Source: UBA1494_A sp963973975
GTDB taxonomy: Bacteria; Bacteroidota; Bacteroidia; Flavobacteriales_E; Vicingaceae
Direction: 5' to 3'
DNA length: 64,000 nucleotides
NCBI GenBank assembly: GCA_963973975.1
Contig: CAXBCF010000016.1
Coordinates: 1 to 64,000 of the forward strand
Under the pieces are notes generated by a model. It had not been told where the DNA came from. It saw nothing but the letters and a program-made list of their open reading frames with translations, and did not search any database. Positions 35,488 to 45,657 of the stretch are shown here, one piece after another; the stretch's first letter is position 1; each line of letters opens with the position of its first letter. The translations under genes and the position numbers were made by a program.

Positions 35488-38055
35488 TTACTCATTAGTT
35501 TCTGGAGACTCATTTTCTGTAGATTCATTACTTGAAGTTTCATCTGTTGAAGGTTCACCAGTTAATGCTTCATCAATTATAACTTCTTCTTCCTCAACTG
35601 TTACTTTTGCTACTGCGGCGATTGTATCACCGTTCTTCAAATTTATTAAGCGGACTCCTTGAGTGGCTCTTCCCATTACTCTTAAATCGGTTACAGCAAT
35701 CCTAATAATTACTCCTGAGCGGTTTATTATCATCAAATCATTGTCATCTGTAACATTTTTAATTGCAATTAAGCTACCTGTTTTGTCAGTAATGTTAAGT
35801 GTTTTTACACCTTTCCCACCTCGATTAGTGACACGATAAATTTCAGCATCATCTTCAGGATCATTTAAGAAAGAACGTTTACCGTATCCTTTTTCAGAAA
35901 CCACCAACACTGTTTCTTGTTTAGAATCTCTAACAGTAATCATTCCTATAACCTCATCTTTTTCTGAAGCTAATCGAATTCCTCTCACACCAGAAGCATT
36001 TCTTCCCATAGGTCGAACTTTACTTTCATTGAATCGAATGGCTCTTCCACTTTTTAAAGCCAACATGATTTCATCTGTGCCGTTTGTTAATCTTGCTTCA
36101 AGCAATTGATCTCCGTCTCTAACAGTGATTGCATTAATTCCATTCGCTCTTGGTCGAGAGTAAGCTTCTAAACTTGTTTTTTTAATCACTCCTTTTTCCG
36201 TACACATAACAATGAAATTCTCATTGATGTATTCTTTGTCATTCAAATCTTTAACACAGATATATGCTTTAACATTATCGTCAGGCTCAATACTGATTAA
36301 GTTTTGAATTGCTCTACCTTTAGCTGCCTTTGTCCCTTCAGGAACTTCAAACACTCTCATCCAATAACACTTACCTTTTTGAGTAAATATCAATAAGTAA
36401 TTATGAGTAGTAGCTACAAATAAATGTTCTAAGAAATCTTCATCTCTAGTAGCACTTCCTTTTGAACCAGTACCACCTCTATTTTGTCTTCTGTACTCTG
36501 AAAGCTGAGTTCGTTTAATGTAACCCAAGTGAGAAATAGTAACTACCACTTCTTCATCCGGAATCATGTCTTCTACACTAAAGTCTTCAGCAGAGTATTC
36601 AATAATAGATCTTCTTTCATCACCAAATTTATCTTTCACTTCAATCATCTCATTTTTGATGATTTCCATTCTTAAATCTTCATTAGCAAGCACAGATTCT
36701 AAGTATTCTATCAATTTCATTAATTCTGCATGCTCTTCTTTTAACTTATCTCTTTCAAGTCCAGTTAATTTCTGTAACCTTAATTCTAGAATAGCTTTTG
36801 CCTGGATATCAGATAAATTGAACTTTGCAATCAAGCCAGTTTTTGCATCATCTGGAGTTCTACTTGCTCTAATTAAATTGATGACTTCATCAAGGTTATC
36901 GATGGCAATAATGAGTCCTTCAAGAACGTGCGCTTTTTCTTTGGCTTTTTTGAGTTCATAAGTAGTTCTCTTAACAACTACTTCATGTCTAAAATCAACG
37001 AAATGGCGAATCATGTCCTTCAAATTCAGTGTTTGAGGACGACCATTTACTAAAGCAATGTTGTTTACAGAAAAGCTTGTTTGAAGACCTGTGTACTTAA
37101 ATAAATTATTCATCACCACATTGGTGATTGCATCTCTTTTTAAATCATAAACAATGCGCATTCCATCACGATCAGATTCATCGTTGATGTCAGAAATACC
37201 TTCAATTTTTTTATCGTTGACTAGGTCTGCTGTTTTCTTAATTAGTTCGGCTTTATTAACCAAGTAAGGAATTTCTGTTACAATAATTCTCTCTTTTCCA
37301 CTTGCAGAGGTTTCAATTTCGGCTTTAGCTCGGATTACAATTCGACCTTTACCGGTTTCAAAAGCAGACTTTACTCCTTCATATCCGTAAATAATTCCTC
37401 CTGTAGGAAAATCTGGAGCTTTGATGTATTCCATCAAGCCACTTATTTCAATGTCTTTATTCTCAATGTAGGCTATAATTCCATCGATTGTTTCAGTCAA
37501 GTTGTGTGGCGCCATATTCGTAGCCATCCCAACTGCGATACCAGACCCCCCGTTGATAATCAATTGTGGAATTCTACTTGGAAGAACGGTTGGTTCAGTT
37601 AAAGAGTCATCAAAGTTCAATCTAAAATCAACAGTTTCTTTGTCGATATCACTCAGCATTTCTTCAGAAATCTTTCTCAATCGAGCTTCGGTATACCTCA
37701 TTGCTGCAGGACTATCGCCATCAACAGATCCAAAGTTACCTTGGCCATCAACCAACATATACCTCAAAGACCAAGGCTGAGCCATACGAACCATTGAGTC
37801 ATAAACAGCTGTATCTCCATGCGGGTGATACTTACCAAGTACTTCCCCTACAATTCTAGCTGATTTTTTATGTGGTCGAGAAGAAAGCACCCCTAAATCT
37901 TGCATTCCGTACAAAATTCTTCTATGAACAGGCTTTAATCCATCTCTTACATCCGGTAAAGCACGACTAACAATAACCGACATCGAATAATCGATGTAGG
38001 CAGATTTCATTTCCTCCTCTATATTGATCTTAATAATTTTTTCTCCTTCAGCCAT
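35488..38055 (-). CDS. gyrA: DNA gyrase subunit A
   Basis: 855 residues. It cleaves and rejoins DNA for negative supercoiling with GyrB. The catalytic Tyr121 lies in AAMRYTEARL. The quinolone region reads HPHGDTAVYDS, so Thr82 takes the place of E. coli Ser83, with Asp86 for Asp87. The C-terminal pinwheel has a GyrA-box variant QNRGGTGSKG, which with the length marks GyrA rather than ParC. The C-terminal 40 residues are acidic and Ser/Glu-rich (unstructured), probably modulating wrapping. A short hairpin in the leader is noted separately. Confidence 0.96.
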   Translation of the reverse strand: MAEGEKIIKINIEEEMKSAYIDYSMSVIVSRALPDVRDGLKPVHRRILYGMQDLGVLSSRPHKKSARIVGEVLGKYHPHGDTAVYDSMVRMAQPWSLRYMLVDGQGNFGSVDGDSPAAMRYTEARLRKISEEMLSDIDKETVDFRLNFDDSLTEPTVLPSRIPQLIINGGSGIAVGMATNMAPHNLTETIDGIIAYIENKDIEISGLMEYIKAPDFPTGGIIYGYEGVKSAFETGKGRIVIRAKAEIETSASGKERIIVTEIPYLVNKAELIKKTADLVNDKKIEGISDINDESDRDGMRIVYDLKRDAITNVVMNNLFKYTGLQTSFSVNNIALVNGRPQTLNLKDMIRHFVDFRHEVVVKRTTYELKKAKEKAHVLEGLIIAIDNLDEVINLIRASRTPDDAKTGLIAKFNLSDIQAKAILELRLQKLTGLERDKLKEEHAELMKLIEYLESVLANEDLRMEIIKNEMIEVKDKFGDERRSIIEYSAEDFSVEDMIPDEEVVVTISHLGYIKRTQLSEYRRQNRGGTGSKGSATRDEDFLEHLFVATTHNYLLIFTQKGKCYWMRVFEVPEGTKAAKGRAIQNLISIEPDDNVKAYICVKDLNDKEYINENFIVMCTEKGVIKKTSLEAYSRPRANGINAITVRDGDQLLEARLTNGTDEIMLALKSGRAIRFNESKVRPMGRNASGVRGIRLASEKDEVIGMITVRDSKQETVLVVSEKGYGKRSFLNDPEDDAEIYRVTNRGGKGVKTLNITDKTGSLIAIKNVTDDNDLMIINRSGVIIRIAVTDLRVMGRATQGVRLINLKNGDTIAAVAKVTVEEEEVIIDEALTGEPSTDETSSNESTENESPETNE

Positions 38056-38082
38056 TTTTTACGTTTTGATATTTAACAAAAT

Positions 38083-38106
38083 AACCGCCAGTTAAAGCGG
38101 TTTTTT
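38083..38106. other. Hairpin in the gyrA leader region
   Basis: AACCGC (38083-38088) pairs with GCGGTT (38097-38102), followed on the plus strand by T6. It lies 28 bases upstream of the gyrA ATG. In the gyrA mRNA it would be a leader hairpin without a T tract. As a plus-strand terminator it has no gene to serve. Its function is unknown. Confidence 0.5.
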
Positions 38107-38202
38107 CAATAGTCCAAACTACTTATTTTAATCCCTTTTTTGGCTTAAAAATCGAAGTAAATACTAACAAAATTTTGTTGATAAAAGCGTTTTGTAAATT
38201 AA

Positions 38203-38230
38203 TTTAAAGGTTCTTCCTAAAATAACTTTG
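38203..38230 (+). promoter_or_regulatory. Candidate promoter of clpC
   Basis: TTTA (38203-38206), 16-base spacer, TAACTTTG (38223-38230). It would give a leader of about 75 bases to the ATG at 38313. No CtsR- or CIRCE-like operator is visible. Confidence 0.45.
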
Positions 38231-38312
38231 ATTTAAGAGTTCTTATCTTAATTTTAGGGTTTCAATACAACTATTTCCCCTTCAAATACGTTTAGTAATA
38301 AAGTTATTATAT

Positions 38313-40907
38313 ATGGAATCGAATTTTTCACAGAGAGTCAAAGATGTCATTACTTATAGTAGAGAAGAAGCTCTCCGCTTAGGCCATGATTACATCGGAA
38401 TTGAACATTTATTACTTGGAATGATACGCGAAGGGCAGGGAATCGGAATACAAATTCTTAACTCTCTTGGTGCAGATATCAATGAATTGAGAAGAAGAAT
38501 CGAGAGCGCAACGAAAATAGGAAGCAATTCTATCAATCATTTGTCAAATATTCCGCTCGTAAAACAAGCTGAAAGAGTATTGAAAATAACTTACTTAGAA
38601 GCAAAATTGTTTAACCAAAGTTTAATAGGAACTGAGCATTTATTATTATCCATCTTAAAAGATGCCAACAACATTGCAACTCAAGCTTTAGAGGAGCAAA
38701 ATGTATATTACGACGCAGTGAAGGAAGAACTAGAAAGTATCTTATCAAATAATCCTCGAACAAAAAGCGAATTGCCAGGCAATCCAACAAACGATGATGA
38801 CGAAAGTGATTCATTTATGGGAGGTGGAGGAAATCCTGGAAGCGGAAGAAGTGGTGGCGGAGCTGGAAAAGCAGCTAACACTAAATCAAAAACGCCTGTT
38901 TTAGATAATTTCGGAAGGGATTTGACAGCAATGGCTGAAGAAGATAAATTAGATCCAATTGTCGGGCGTGAAAACGAAATAGAACGCGTTTCTCAAATTT
39001 TGAGTAGAAGAAAGAAAAATAACCCTATTCTTATAGGTGAACCTGGAGTGGGTAAATCTGCTATTGCTGAAGGTTTAGCTTTGAGAATTATTCAGAAAAA
39101 AGTTTCGAGAGTATTATTCAATAAACGCATTGTTACGCTTGACTTAGCATCATTGGTTGCAGGAACAAAATATCGCGGTCAGTTTGAAGAGCGTATGAAG
39201 GCTGTAATGAATGAATTAGAAAAATCTCCAGACATTATCTTGTTTATTGATGAAATTCATACAATTATAGGAGCTGGAGGAGCATCAGGTTCTTTAGATG
39301 CTTCAAATATGTTTAAACCAGCTTTAGCTCGTGGAGAAATACAATGCATTGGAGCAACAACTCTTGATGAACACAGACAGCACATCGAAAAAGATGGCGC
39401 TTTGGAAAGAAGGTTTCAAAAAGTAATTGTGGAACCAACTAGTCCTGAAGAAACTTTTGAAATATTGAACAACATTAAAGATCGCTATGAAGATCACCAC
39501 AATGTAATTTATACTCCTGAAGCTATTCAAGCTTGTGTTACGCTCACAGATAGATACATGAGTGATAGACATTTGCCAGACAAAGCAATTGATGCTTTAG
39601 ACGAAGCAGGTTCTAGAGTTCACATTACCAACATAAAGGTTCCTCAAAACATTATTGACATTGAAGAAAAAATTGAGGAAGTAAAAGTTCAGAAAAACCA
39701 AGTTGTAAGAAGTCAAAAATACGAAGAGGCTGCCAAACTGAGAGATACAGAGAGACAATTAAGTGAAGCACTTGAGGAAGCTAAAATTGCATGGGAAGAA
39801 GAAACAAAAAATCATAGAGAAACGGTAAGTGAAGAAGATGTTGCAGAGGTTGTTTCTATGATGACAGGAATTCCTGTTCAACGAGTTGCTCAAAAAGAGG
39901 GAAAAAAATTGGTTAAAATGTTTGATGACTTACAAGGTAAGGTAATCGGACAGGATGAAGCAATTAAAAAAGTGGTCAAAGCCATTCAAAGAAACAGAGC
40001 TGGGTTGAAAGATCCAAACAAACCAATCGGTTCATTTATTTTCCTTGGACCTACAGGTGTTGGTAAAACTCAGCTAGCAAAAGTATTAGCGAGACATTTG
40101 TTCGACAACGACGATGCATTGATTCGAATTGACATGAGTGAATACATGGAAAAATTTGCAGTTAGTCGTTTAATCGGTGCACCTCCGGGATACATTGGTT
40201 ACGAAGAAGGCGGACAATTAACCGAAAAAGTTAGACGTCACCCCTATTCAGTTATCTTACTGGATGAGATTGAAAAAGCACATCCAGATGTTTTCAACTT
40301 ATTGCTTCAAGTACTAGATGATGGTCAAGTAACCGACAGTTTGGGAAGAAAAATCAACTTCAAAAACACAATTATTATCATGACATCCAATATTGGAGCC
40401 CGTCAGATTAAAGATTTTGGACAAGGAGTTGGTTTTAATACCGCTGCTAAGAAAACTGCATCAGTTGATCATTCTACTACAGTTATTCAGTCAGCTTTGA
40501 AAAAAACCTTTGCACCTGAGTTTTTAAATAGAATTGATGATGTTATGGTTTTTAATAGCCTAAGTAAAGAAGATATTCATAAAATCATCGACATTGAATT
40601 AGAAAGTCTTTACAAAAGAACAAAAGAGTTAGGTTTTACAGTTGCAATTTCTGATGGAGCTAAAGACTTTATAGCTGAGAAAGGATTTGATGCTGATTAT
40701 GGCGCAAGGCCATTAAATAGAGCGATTCAAAAATACATTGAAGATCCTTTAGCAGAAGAAATTATTCAATCCAGGTTGACGGAAGGCGATTTAATCAACA
40801 TTAAATTATCTAAGGATAAAAAAGAGATTAAAATCGACATTACAAAACCTACAAAAAAACTAAGTACTTCAAGTGAAGAGTCAAAAGATTCTGAAGAAGA
40901 CAAATAG
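38313..40907 (+). CDS. clpC: ATP-dependent Clp protease ATPase subunit ClpC
   Basis: 864 residues. AAA+ unfoldase that feeds substrates to ClpP. Two N-terminal Clp repeats (about 1-145), then a Gly-rich flexible linker (about 165-190). The first ATPase has Walker A GEPGVGKSA, a UVR-type coiled segment follows (SQKYEEAAKLRDTERQL, about 470), and the second ATPase has Walker A GPTGVGKTQ. The UVR motif and length separate ClpC from ClpB, whose middle domain is much longer. The acidic/Lys-rich tail is short. A strong bidirectional terminator follows the stop. Confidence 0.95.
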   Translation: MESNFSQRVKDVITYSREEALRLGHDYIGIEHLLLGMIREGQGIGIQILNSLGADINELRRRIESATKIGSNSINHLSNIPLVKQAERVLKITYLEAKLFNQSLIGTEHLLLSILKDANNIATQALEEQNVYYDAVKEELESILSNNPRTKSELPGNPTNDDDESDSFMGGGGNPGSGRSGGGAGKAANTKSKTPVLDNFGRDLTAMAEEDKLDPIVGRENEIERVSQILSRRKKNNPILIGEPGVGKSAIAEGLALRIIQKKVSRVLFNKRIVTLDLASLVAGTKYRGQFEERMKAVMNELEKSPDIILFIDEIHTIIGAGGASGSLDASNMFKPALARGEIQCIGATTLDEHRQHIEKDGALERRFQKVIVEPTSPEETFEILNNIKDRYEDHHNVIYTPEAIQACVTLTDRYMSDRHLPDKAIDALDEAGSRVHITNIKVPQNIIDIEEKIEEVKVQKNQVVRSQKYEEAAKLRDTERQLSEALEEAKIAWEEETKNHRETVSEEDVAEVVSMMTGIPVQRVAQKEGKKLVKMFDDLQGKVIGQDEAIKKVVKAIQRNRAGLKDPNKPIGSFIFLGPTGVGKTQLAKVLARHLFDNDDALIRIDMSEYMEKFAVSRLIGAPPGYIGYEEGGQLTEKVRRHPYSVILLDEIEKAHPDVFNLLLQVLDDGQVTDSLGRKINFKNTIIIMTSNIGARQIKDFGQGVGFNTAAKKTASVDHSTTVIQSALKKTFAPEFLNRIDDVMVFNSLSKEDIHKIIDIELESLYKRTKELGFTVAISDGAKDFIAEKGFDADYGARPLNRAIQKYIEDPLAEEIIQSRLTEGDLINIKLSKDKKEIKIDITKPTKKLSTSSEESKDSEEDK

Positions 40908-40930
40908 TTGAAAGAAATTTCAAAATAAAA

Positions 40931-40964
40931 AAAGGACTTTATCAAATTTGATAAAGTCCTTTTT
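40931..40964 (+). terminator. Bidirectional terminator between clpC and fabI
   Basis: A perfect 16-bp inverted repeat (40931-40946 and 40947-40962) around AAATTT, flanked by A and T runs. It serves the convergent clpC and fabI transcripts. Confidence 0.88.
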
Positions 40965-40986
40965 AGTTTAATTTTTGTAGCTGTGT

Positions 40987-41796
40987 TTACACAAATTTCT
41001 CCATCACACTTCTACTAACTCCAGTATTCGAAAACCCTCCATCGTGATAAAGGTTCTGCATGGTAACATACTTGGTCAAATCACTGAAAAGTGAAACGCA
41101 ATAATTTGCGCAATCAAGAGCTGAAGCATTTCCTAAAGGCGACATTTCATCGGCATAGTTGATAAAAGCATCAAATCCTTTAACCCCACTCCCTGCAGTT
41201 GTTACGGTTGGCGACTGAGAAATTGAGTTTACTCTAATTTTCTTTTCCTTTCCATAATGGTATCCGAAGCTTCTGCAAATAGATTCAAGTAGCGATTTAG
41301 CTTCAGCCATGTCATTGTAATCAGGAAAAACACGCTGTGCAGCAATATAAGTCAGTGCAACAACAGAACCCCATTCATTTATTGCGTCTAATTTCTTAGC
41401 AGTTTGAAGCACTTTGTGCAACGACAAAGCAGAAATATCTAATGTTTTATGGAAGTTATCATAATTGGTATTGTCATAAGCAAATCCTTTTCTAACATTT
41501 GGAGACATGCCAATAGAATGTAAAACAAAATCAACTTTTCCACCTAAAATTTCAGTTGACTGTTTGAAAAGATTTTCAAGATCTTCTAATGAAGTAGCAT
41601 CGGCTGGAATAACGGTTGCATTACACTCTTCAGCCAACTTATTGATCTCTCCCATGCGCAAGGCAATTGGAGCATTTGTCAACGTAAAAGTTGCACCTTC
41701 TTCATGAGCTCTCTGAGCAATTTTCCATGCTATAGACTGATCGTTTAATGCGCCAAAAATAATTCCTCTTTTTCCTTTCAATAAGTTATATGCCAT
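40987..41796 (-). CDS. fabI: Enoyl-[acyl-carrier-protein] reductase (NADH)
   Basis: 269 residues, short-chain dehydrogenase fold. Last reduction of each fatty-acid elongation cycle. N-terminal LLKGKRGIIFGALNDQSIAW contains the cofactor loop with the FabI-specific long insertion. The catalytic pair Tyr-x6-Lys is in PDYNDMAEAKSLLE. The tail (DGGFSNTGVSRSVMEKFV) is typical for Bacteroidota. Confidence 0.95.
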   Translation of the reverse strand: MAYNLLKGKRGIIFGALNDQSIAWKIAQRAHEEGATFTLTNAPIALRMGEINKLAEECNATVIPADATSLEDLENLFKQSTEILGGKVDFVLHSIGMSPNVRKGFAYDNTNYDNFHKTLDISALSLHKVLQTAKKLDAINEWGSVVALTYIAAQRVFPDYNDMAEAKSLLESICRSFGYHYGKEKKIRVNSISQSPTVTTAGSGVKGFDAFINYADEMSPLGNASALDCANYCVSLFSDLTKYVTMQNLYHDGGFSNTGVSRSVMEKFV

Positions 41797-41866
41797 CTTG
41801 TATATTTTTAAAAATTCAACAAATAAGTTCCAAAAAGGTAAAAATACTCAAACCCGTTGTAATTAT

Positions 41867-43531
41867 TCAAGCCTTGTGCATTTCCAATAATTCTTTTGCA
41901 TTATTAATTGCTGCATCAGTCAAGGATTTACCGCTAAGCATTTTAGCTAATTCAAGTACTCGATCATCCACTGTCAAGGTTTTAATTCTTGTTTGAGTTA
42001 AACCATCAATATCAGCTTTAAATACAAATAAATGCGCCTTTCCTTTTGCAGCTATTTGAGGTAAATGTGTAATTGAAAAAACTTGTGTTTCGGTTCCTAA
42101 GGATTTTAGGATTTCCCCCATTTTATCGGCAATTTCTCCTGAAACACCTGTGTCAATTTCATCAAAAATAATTGTTGGAAGCTGCTTGTGTTTTGCAATT
42201 AAACTTTTCAAACTCAGCATCAACCTTGAAATTTCACCTCCGGATGCTGTGGCTGCAACTTTCTGTGGACTAACACCTTTATTGGCAGAAAACAAAAAAG
42301 TAAAGCCATCAGTTCCATTTATGGTAAACTCAGTTAGTATTTGATGGTCAATTTTAAAAGCAGCATTTGGAATTCCCAGGTTTTGCAACAAATGAACTAC
42401 GTTTTTTTCTAATTCAGCTATAGAAGACAATCGATTATCTTTTAATTTGATGGCTTTATCGGTTAATTCTTTGATTAACTTTTGCTTTTCGAGTTCTAAT
42501 CTTTCGATCTCAGTCCCTGAGATAGATATTTGATTGAGTTCATCACTTATTGAATCTTGAAGCTTTAGTAAGTCGTTTGGGTCATCTAATTGATGTTTTC
42601 GCTGCAAACGATAAATCTCAGCTAAGCGATCATCAATAAAACTATGTCTCTGTGGATCGTATTGAAAATTATCAGACTGACTTTCAATGGTGGAAGAGAT
42701 GTCTTGAAGTTCTATAAAAACCACTTTCATTCGCTCATCTAATTCTTCACCACCTGCAATAAAAGATTTTAAAGCAGATAGATTTTGCTTTACCGAAGCT
42801 AATTGACTGATAATATTGGCTTCACTTTCAGAAAACAATGAATGAGATGATGCAAGTAAACGAATTACTTCTTCACTATTTGCTAATAGATTCTGCTCAT
42901 TCTCCAATTCAGAAACCTCACCTTCTTTCAGACTCAATGCTTCTAGTTCGTTGTACTGAAAGTTTAAAAAATCCTCTTTTTCTTCTAACTCTGTTTTAGT
43001 CTTAATCTTTTGAGCTAATTCTTTATCAATTTTCTTATAATTTAAAAACAGAGAGCTGTATGCTTCAAGCAACTTTTCATTGTTAGAAAAACTGTCTAAA
43101 AGTTCTAATTGAAACGCTTCATTATTAATTTGCAGTGATTGATGCTGAGAATGAATATCAATCAATTCATCACCAATCAATTTCATTACATCTAATGTAA
43201 CTGGAGTATCGTTAATAAAGCTTCTACTTTTACCTTGTGGAGTAATTTCTCTTCGAATAACACAAGTAGAATCAAAATCTAAATCATTTTGCTCAAAAAG
43301 GTTAGAAAGGTCTTTATTTTCCAAATTAAAAATTCCTTCAACCACACATTTTTCTTCTGAGTTTTTTAAAGCTGAGTGATTTGCTCTTTCGCCAAGAATT
43401 AATGACAAAGCGCCTAAAAGTATTGACTTACCTGCTCCTGTTTCTCCAGTAATTACTGTTAAACCGTTTGTGAAGTCAATCTCTATTTGATCAATTAAAG
43501 AAAAGTTTTTTACGGATAATTGAGCTAACAT
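41867..43531 (-). CDS. recN: DNA repair protein RecN
   Basis: 554 residues, SMC-like ATPase in double-strand break repair. The N-terminal Walker A is TVITGETGAGKSILLGAL (about 21-38). A long coiled-coil centre (about 150-370, rich in Glu, Lys and Leu) follows, and the C-terminal signature is ASGGEISRLMLSLK with Walker B PTIIFDEIDTGVSGE. Its own TATATTTG box stands 4 bases before the ATG. The preceding unit (bamD to DUF4835) ends 47 bases upstream. Confidence 0.95.
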   Translation of the reverse strand: MLAQLSVKNFSLIDQIEIDFTNGLTVITGETGAGKSILLGALSLILGERANHSALKNSEEKCVVEGIFNLENKDLSNLFEQNDLDFDSTCVIRREITPQGKSRSFINDTPVTLDVMKLIGDELIDIHSQHQSLQINNEAFQLELLDSFSNNEKLLEAYSSLFLNYKKIDKELAQKIKTKTELEEKEDFLNFQYNELEALSLKEGEVSELENEQNLLANSEEVIRLLASSHSLFSESEANIISQLASVKQNLSALKSFIAGGEELDERMKVVFIELQDISSTIESQSDNFQYDPQRHSFIDDRLAEIYRLQRKHQLDDPNDLLKLQDSISDELNQISISGTEIERLELEKQKLIKELTDKAIKLKDNRLSSIAELEKNVVHLLQNLGIPNAAFKIDHQILTEFTINGTDGFTFLFSANKGVSPQKVAATASGGEISRLMLSLKSLIAKHKQLPTIIFDEIDTGVSGEIADKMGEILKSLGTETQVFSITHLPQIAAKGKAHLFVFKADIDGLTQTRIKTLTVDDRVLELAKMLSGKSLTDAAINNAKELLEMHKA

Positions 43532-43535
43532 TGTT

Positions 43536-43543
43536 CAAATATA
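43536..43543 (-). promoter_or_regulatory. -7 box of recN, 4 bases before the ATG
   Basis: TATATTTG on the minus strand; no -33 element recognised. Confidence 0.5.
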
Positions 43544-43577
43544 AGCTTTGAAAAAGTGCGATGAATCAACAAAGAGA

Positions 43578-44468
43578 TTATTTTTTCAGCTTATCATATT
43601 TCGCAGAATTTCCCGGATCAATGGTCATTAGTAACTCTGAAATTTCATTCTTTTCAGGAGGTGTAGCATTTTCATATAAACTAATCACTTCTTGAGATTT
43701 TGCATTGAAAAAAACTTGCATGTTGTAAGAAGAAGGCTCAACACTGTGAACAGTTTTAAGTTCTTTCAATGATTGTGTTATTGTATTTCTAGCTTTCACC
43801 ATGTTTTGCTGCATCTCATCAAAGCCTTTTCGATGATACTCATAATAGGTTTTTCTGAGTGGTTTAAATCTAGCATTTAAGGCATTTTCAACTAACCAAT
43901 AGCGATTATTTCTCGATTCGAATGCTCTCCAACCTGTTTCACTTGAACTTTGAGCATTGTTGACAATTCTCAATGCTTCATTGAAATATGGCGTTCCACC
44001 TTCTAAGGAAAATGAATCATAATCGTAACCCAAAATCATGTAAACGTAAAAAGCGATGATACTTACCAATTCTCCACTAAAAGTTGTCTCATTGAAGATG
44101 ATTGGTTCAAATTGATTGTACCTCACTTTGAAGTTTTCATCCCGAATATTCATTATTGGACTTTTATAACTTGAGTTATAAATTGGTCGAGAAGCTTGAA
44201 CTTGAATATTCCCTTTAAATTCATTTGCAGAAACTCGTTCAGTGAGATTAATTAAAATACTGCATTCTATTCGTTCTTGAATTTCGTACTCGTGATTGGT
44301 CCATTTTCTTGAATTAACAAATTGAAATAATGCTCGTTGCATTTCTTCAAACATTACTCTTTCACTTCCCTCCACCTGACGTGCGTTTACATTAACAACA
44401 CAATTCAACTCTTGAGAACTGAGTGAAGATGCAAAAAAGAATAAAGTAAATGCTAATATTAATCTCAT
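43578..44468 (-). CDS. DUF4835 family protein (PorD-like, possible T9SS component)
   Basis: 296 residues. The start at 44468 is chosen because its ATG overlaps the coaBC stop by 4 bases (ATGA) and begins the signal peptide (MRLILAFTLFFFASSLSS). Beta-rich N-terminal part (LNCVVNVNARQVEGSERVMF), then helical segments with a conserved YYEYHRKGFDEM. I recall that DUF4835 proteins are now annotated as type IX secretion component PorD; this comes from memory of the annotation and is not visible in the sequence itself. The 4-base overlap with coaBC and the bamD-rpoZ-coaBC context fit a periplasmic envelope role. Confidence 0.82.
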   Translation of the reverse strand: MRLILAFTLFFFASSLSSQELNCVVNVNARQVEGSERVMFEEMQRALFQFVNSRKWTNHEYEIQERIECSILINLTERVSANEFKGNIQVQASRPIYNSSYKSPIMNIRDENFKVRYNQFEPIIFNETTFSGELVSIIAFYVYMILGYDYDSFSLEGGTPYFNEALRIVNNAQSSSETGWRAFESRNNRYWLVENALNARFKPLRKTYYEYHRKGFDEMQQNMVKARNTITQSLKELKTVHSVEPSSYNMQVFFNAKSQEVISLYENATPPEKNEISELLMTIDPGNSAKYDKLKK

Positions 44469-45655
44469 GAAATCCACAATTTTTGAATGTGGTTAAGTAT
44501 ATCCACTGCAACTGCAGCTTTTGATTTTAACTCAAATGTTGTTTTCTTATTGTTCTTATCAAAAATAGTTATCTGATTGGTATCAAAACCAAAACCTGAA
44601 CCTTGATTTTTTAATGAATTTAAAACAATTAAATCACAGTTCTTTTTTTGGAGTTTTTCTTTAGCATTCGCTTCTTCATTGAAGGTTTCGAGTGCAAATC
44701 CTACTACATATTGCTTGTTGGTTTTATTCTGACCCACGTATTTTAATATATCTATGGTTGGTTCTAAATCTATAGTAAGACTAGCATCAGACTTTTTAAT
44801 TTTATCAACAGCTACTTTTTTTACTTGATAATCTGATACCGCCGCAGACATAATAAAAATGGTTGCTTTCTTTTGATATTTTTTCACCGCTTCAAACATC
44901 TCATTGGATGAAGTGACAGCAATAAATGTATCTACATATGGGGCAACTTCATTGGATGGTCCACTGATCAGTATTACCTTAGCACCTCTTCGAACAGCGT
45001 CTTTAGCTAGCTCGTATCCCATTTTACCTGAACTGTGATTTCCAATAAATCTAACAGGATCAATTTGCTCGTAAGTTGGACCTGCAGTAATTAAAACAGT
45101 TTGACCTTTTAATGTTGCTTTCTGTTGATCAATGGCTTGAAGAATTGTTTCGGGTTCAGCCATTCTGCCTTCACCATAAAGCCCACTTGCCAACTCTCCT
45201 GTTTCAGCTGGAATCAAATGATTTCCAAATTCTTTTAGTTTTCTAAGATTTTCTTTATTGGCAGGGTGTTGATACATGTCTAAATCCATTGCAGGAGCTA
45301 CATAAACTATATTTTGCATAGAAAAATAGGTAGCCATCAACAGATTATCACAAATCCCGTTTGCCATTTTAGCAATTGTGTTTTGTGTAGCAGGAGCAAT
45401 GAGCATAAAATCAGCCCATTTAGCCAAATCAACATGGTTGTTCCATAAGCCTGACTCTTCTTCAAAGTAAGTAGAATAAACAGGATTTTTAGAAAGTGTG
45501 GAAAAAGTAAGAGGCTTAATGAAATCAACTGATGAGGGGGTCATCAGCACTTTCACATTAGCCCCTTTTTTGACAAGTAGTCTTACGATTAGAGCAGCCT
45601 TATAAGCAGCGATGCTTCCACATACGCCTAAAAGAACATTTTTGCCCTTCAGCAT
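44465..45655 (-). CDS. coaBC: Bifunctional phosphopantothenoylcysteine decarboxylase / phosphopantothenate-cysteine ligase
   Basis: 396 residues, two enzymes of CoA synthesis. The N-terminal CoaC flavoprotein has LGVCGSIAAYKA, PATQNTIAKMANGICDNLL (Asn and the catalytic Cys) and APAMDLDMYQHP. The C-terminal CoaB half (from about residue 185) has ITAGPTYEQIDPVRFIGN and HSSGKMG, then the DYQVKK segment. It lies 2 bases after rpoZ and overlaps the DUF4835 gene by 4 bases. Confidence 0.96.
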   Translation of the reverse strand: MLKGKNVLLGVCGSIAAYKAALIVRLLVKKGANVKVLMTPSSVDFIKPLTFSTLSKNPVYSTYFEEESGLWNNHVDLAKWADFMLIAPATQNTIAKMANGICDNLLMATYFSMQNIVYVAPAMDLDMYQHPANKENLRKLKEFGNHLIPAETGELASGLYGEGRMAEPETILQAIDQQKATLKGQTVLITAGPTYEQIDPVRFIGNHSSGKMGYELAKDAVRRGAKVILISGPSNEVAPYVDTFIAVTSSNEMFEAVKKYQKKATIFIMSAAVSDYQVKKVAVDKIKKSDASLTIDLEPTIDILKYVGQNKTNKQYVVGFALETFNEEANAKEKLQKKNCDLIVLNSLKNQGSGFGFDTNQITIFDKNNKKTTFELKSKAAVAVDILNHIQKLWIS

Positions 45656-45657
45656 GA

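Noticed and set aside
36566..36961. 131-residue frame opposite gyrA
   Set aside because: Antisense shadow of a conserved coding region.
35488..38055. Quinolone-resistance mutation at the position of E. coli Ser83 (Thr82 here)
   Set aside because: Thr may be a normal lineage residue; the sequence alone cannot show a resistance change.
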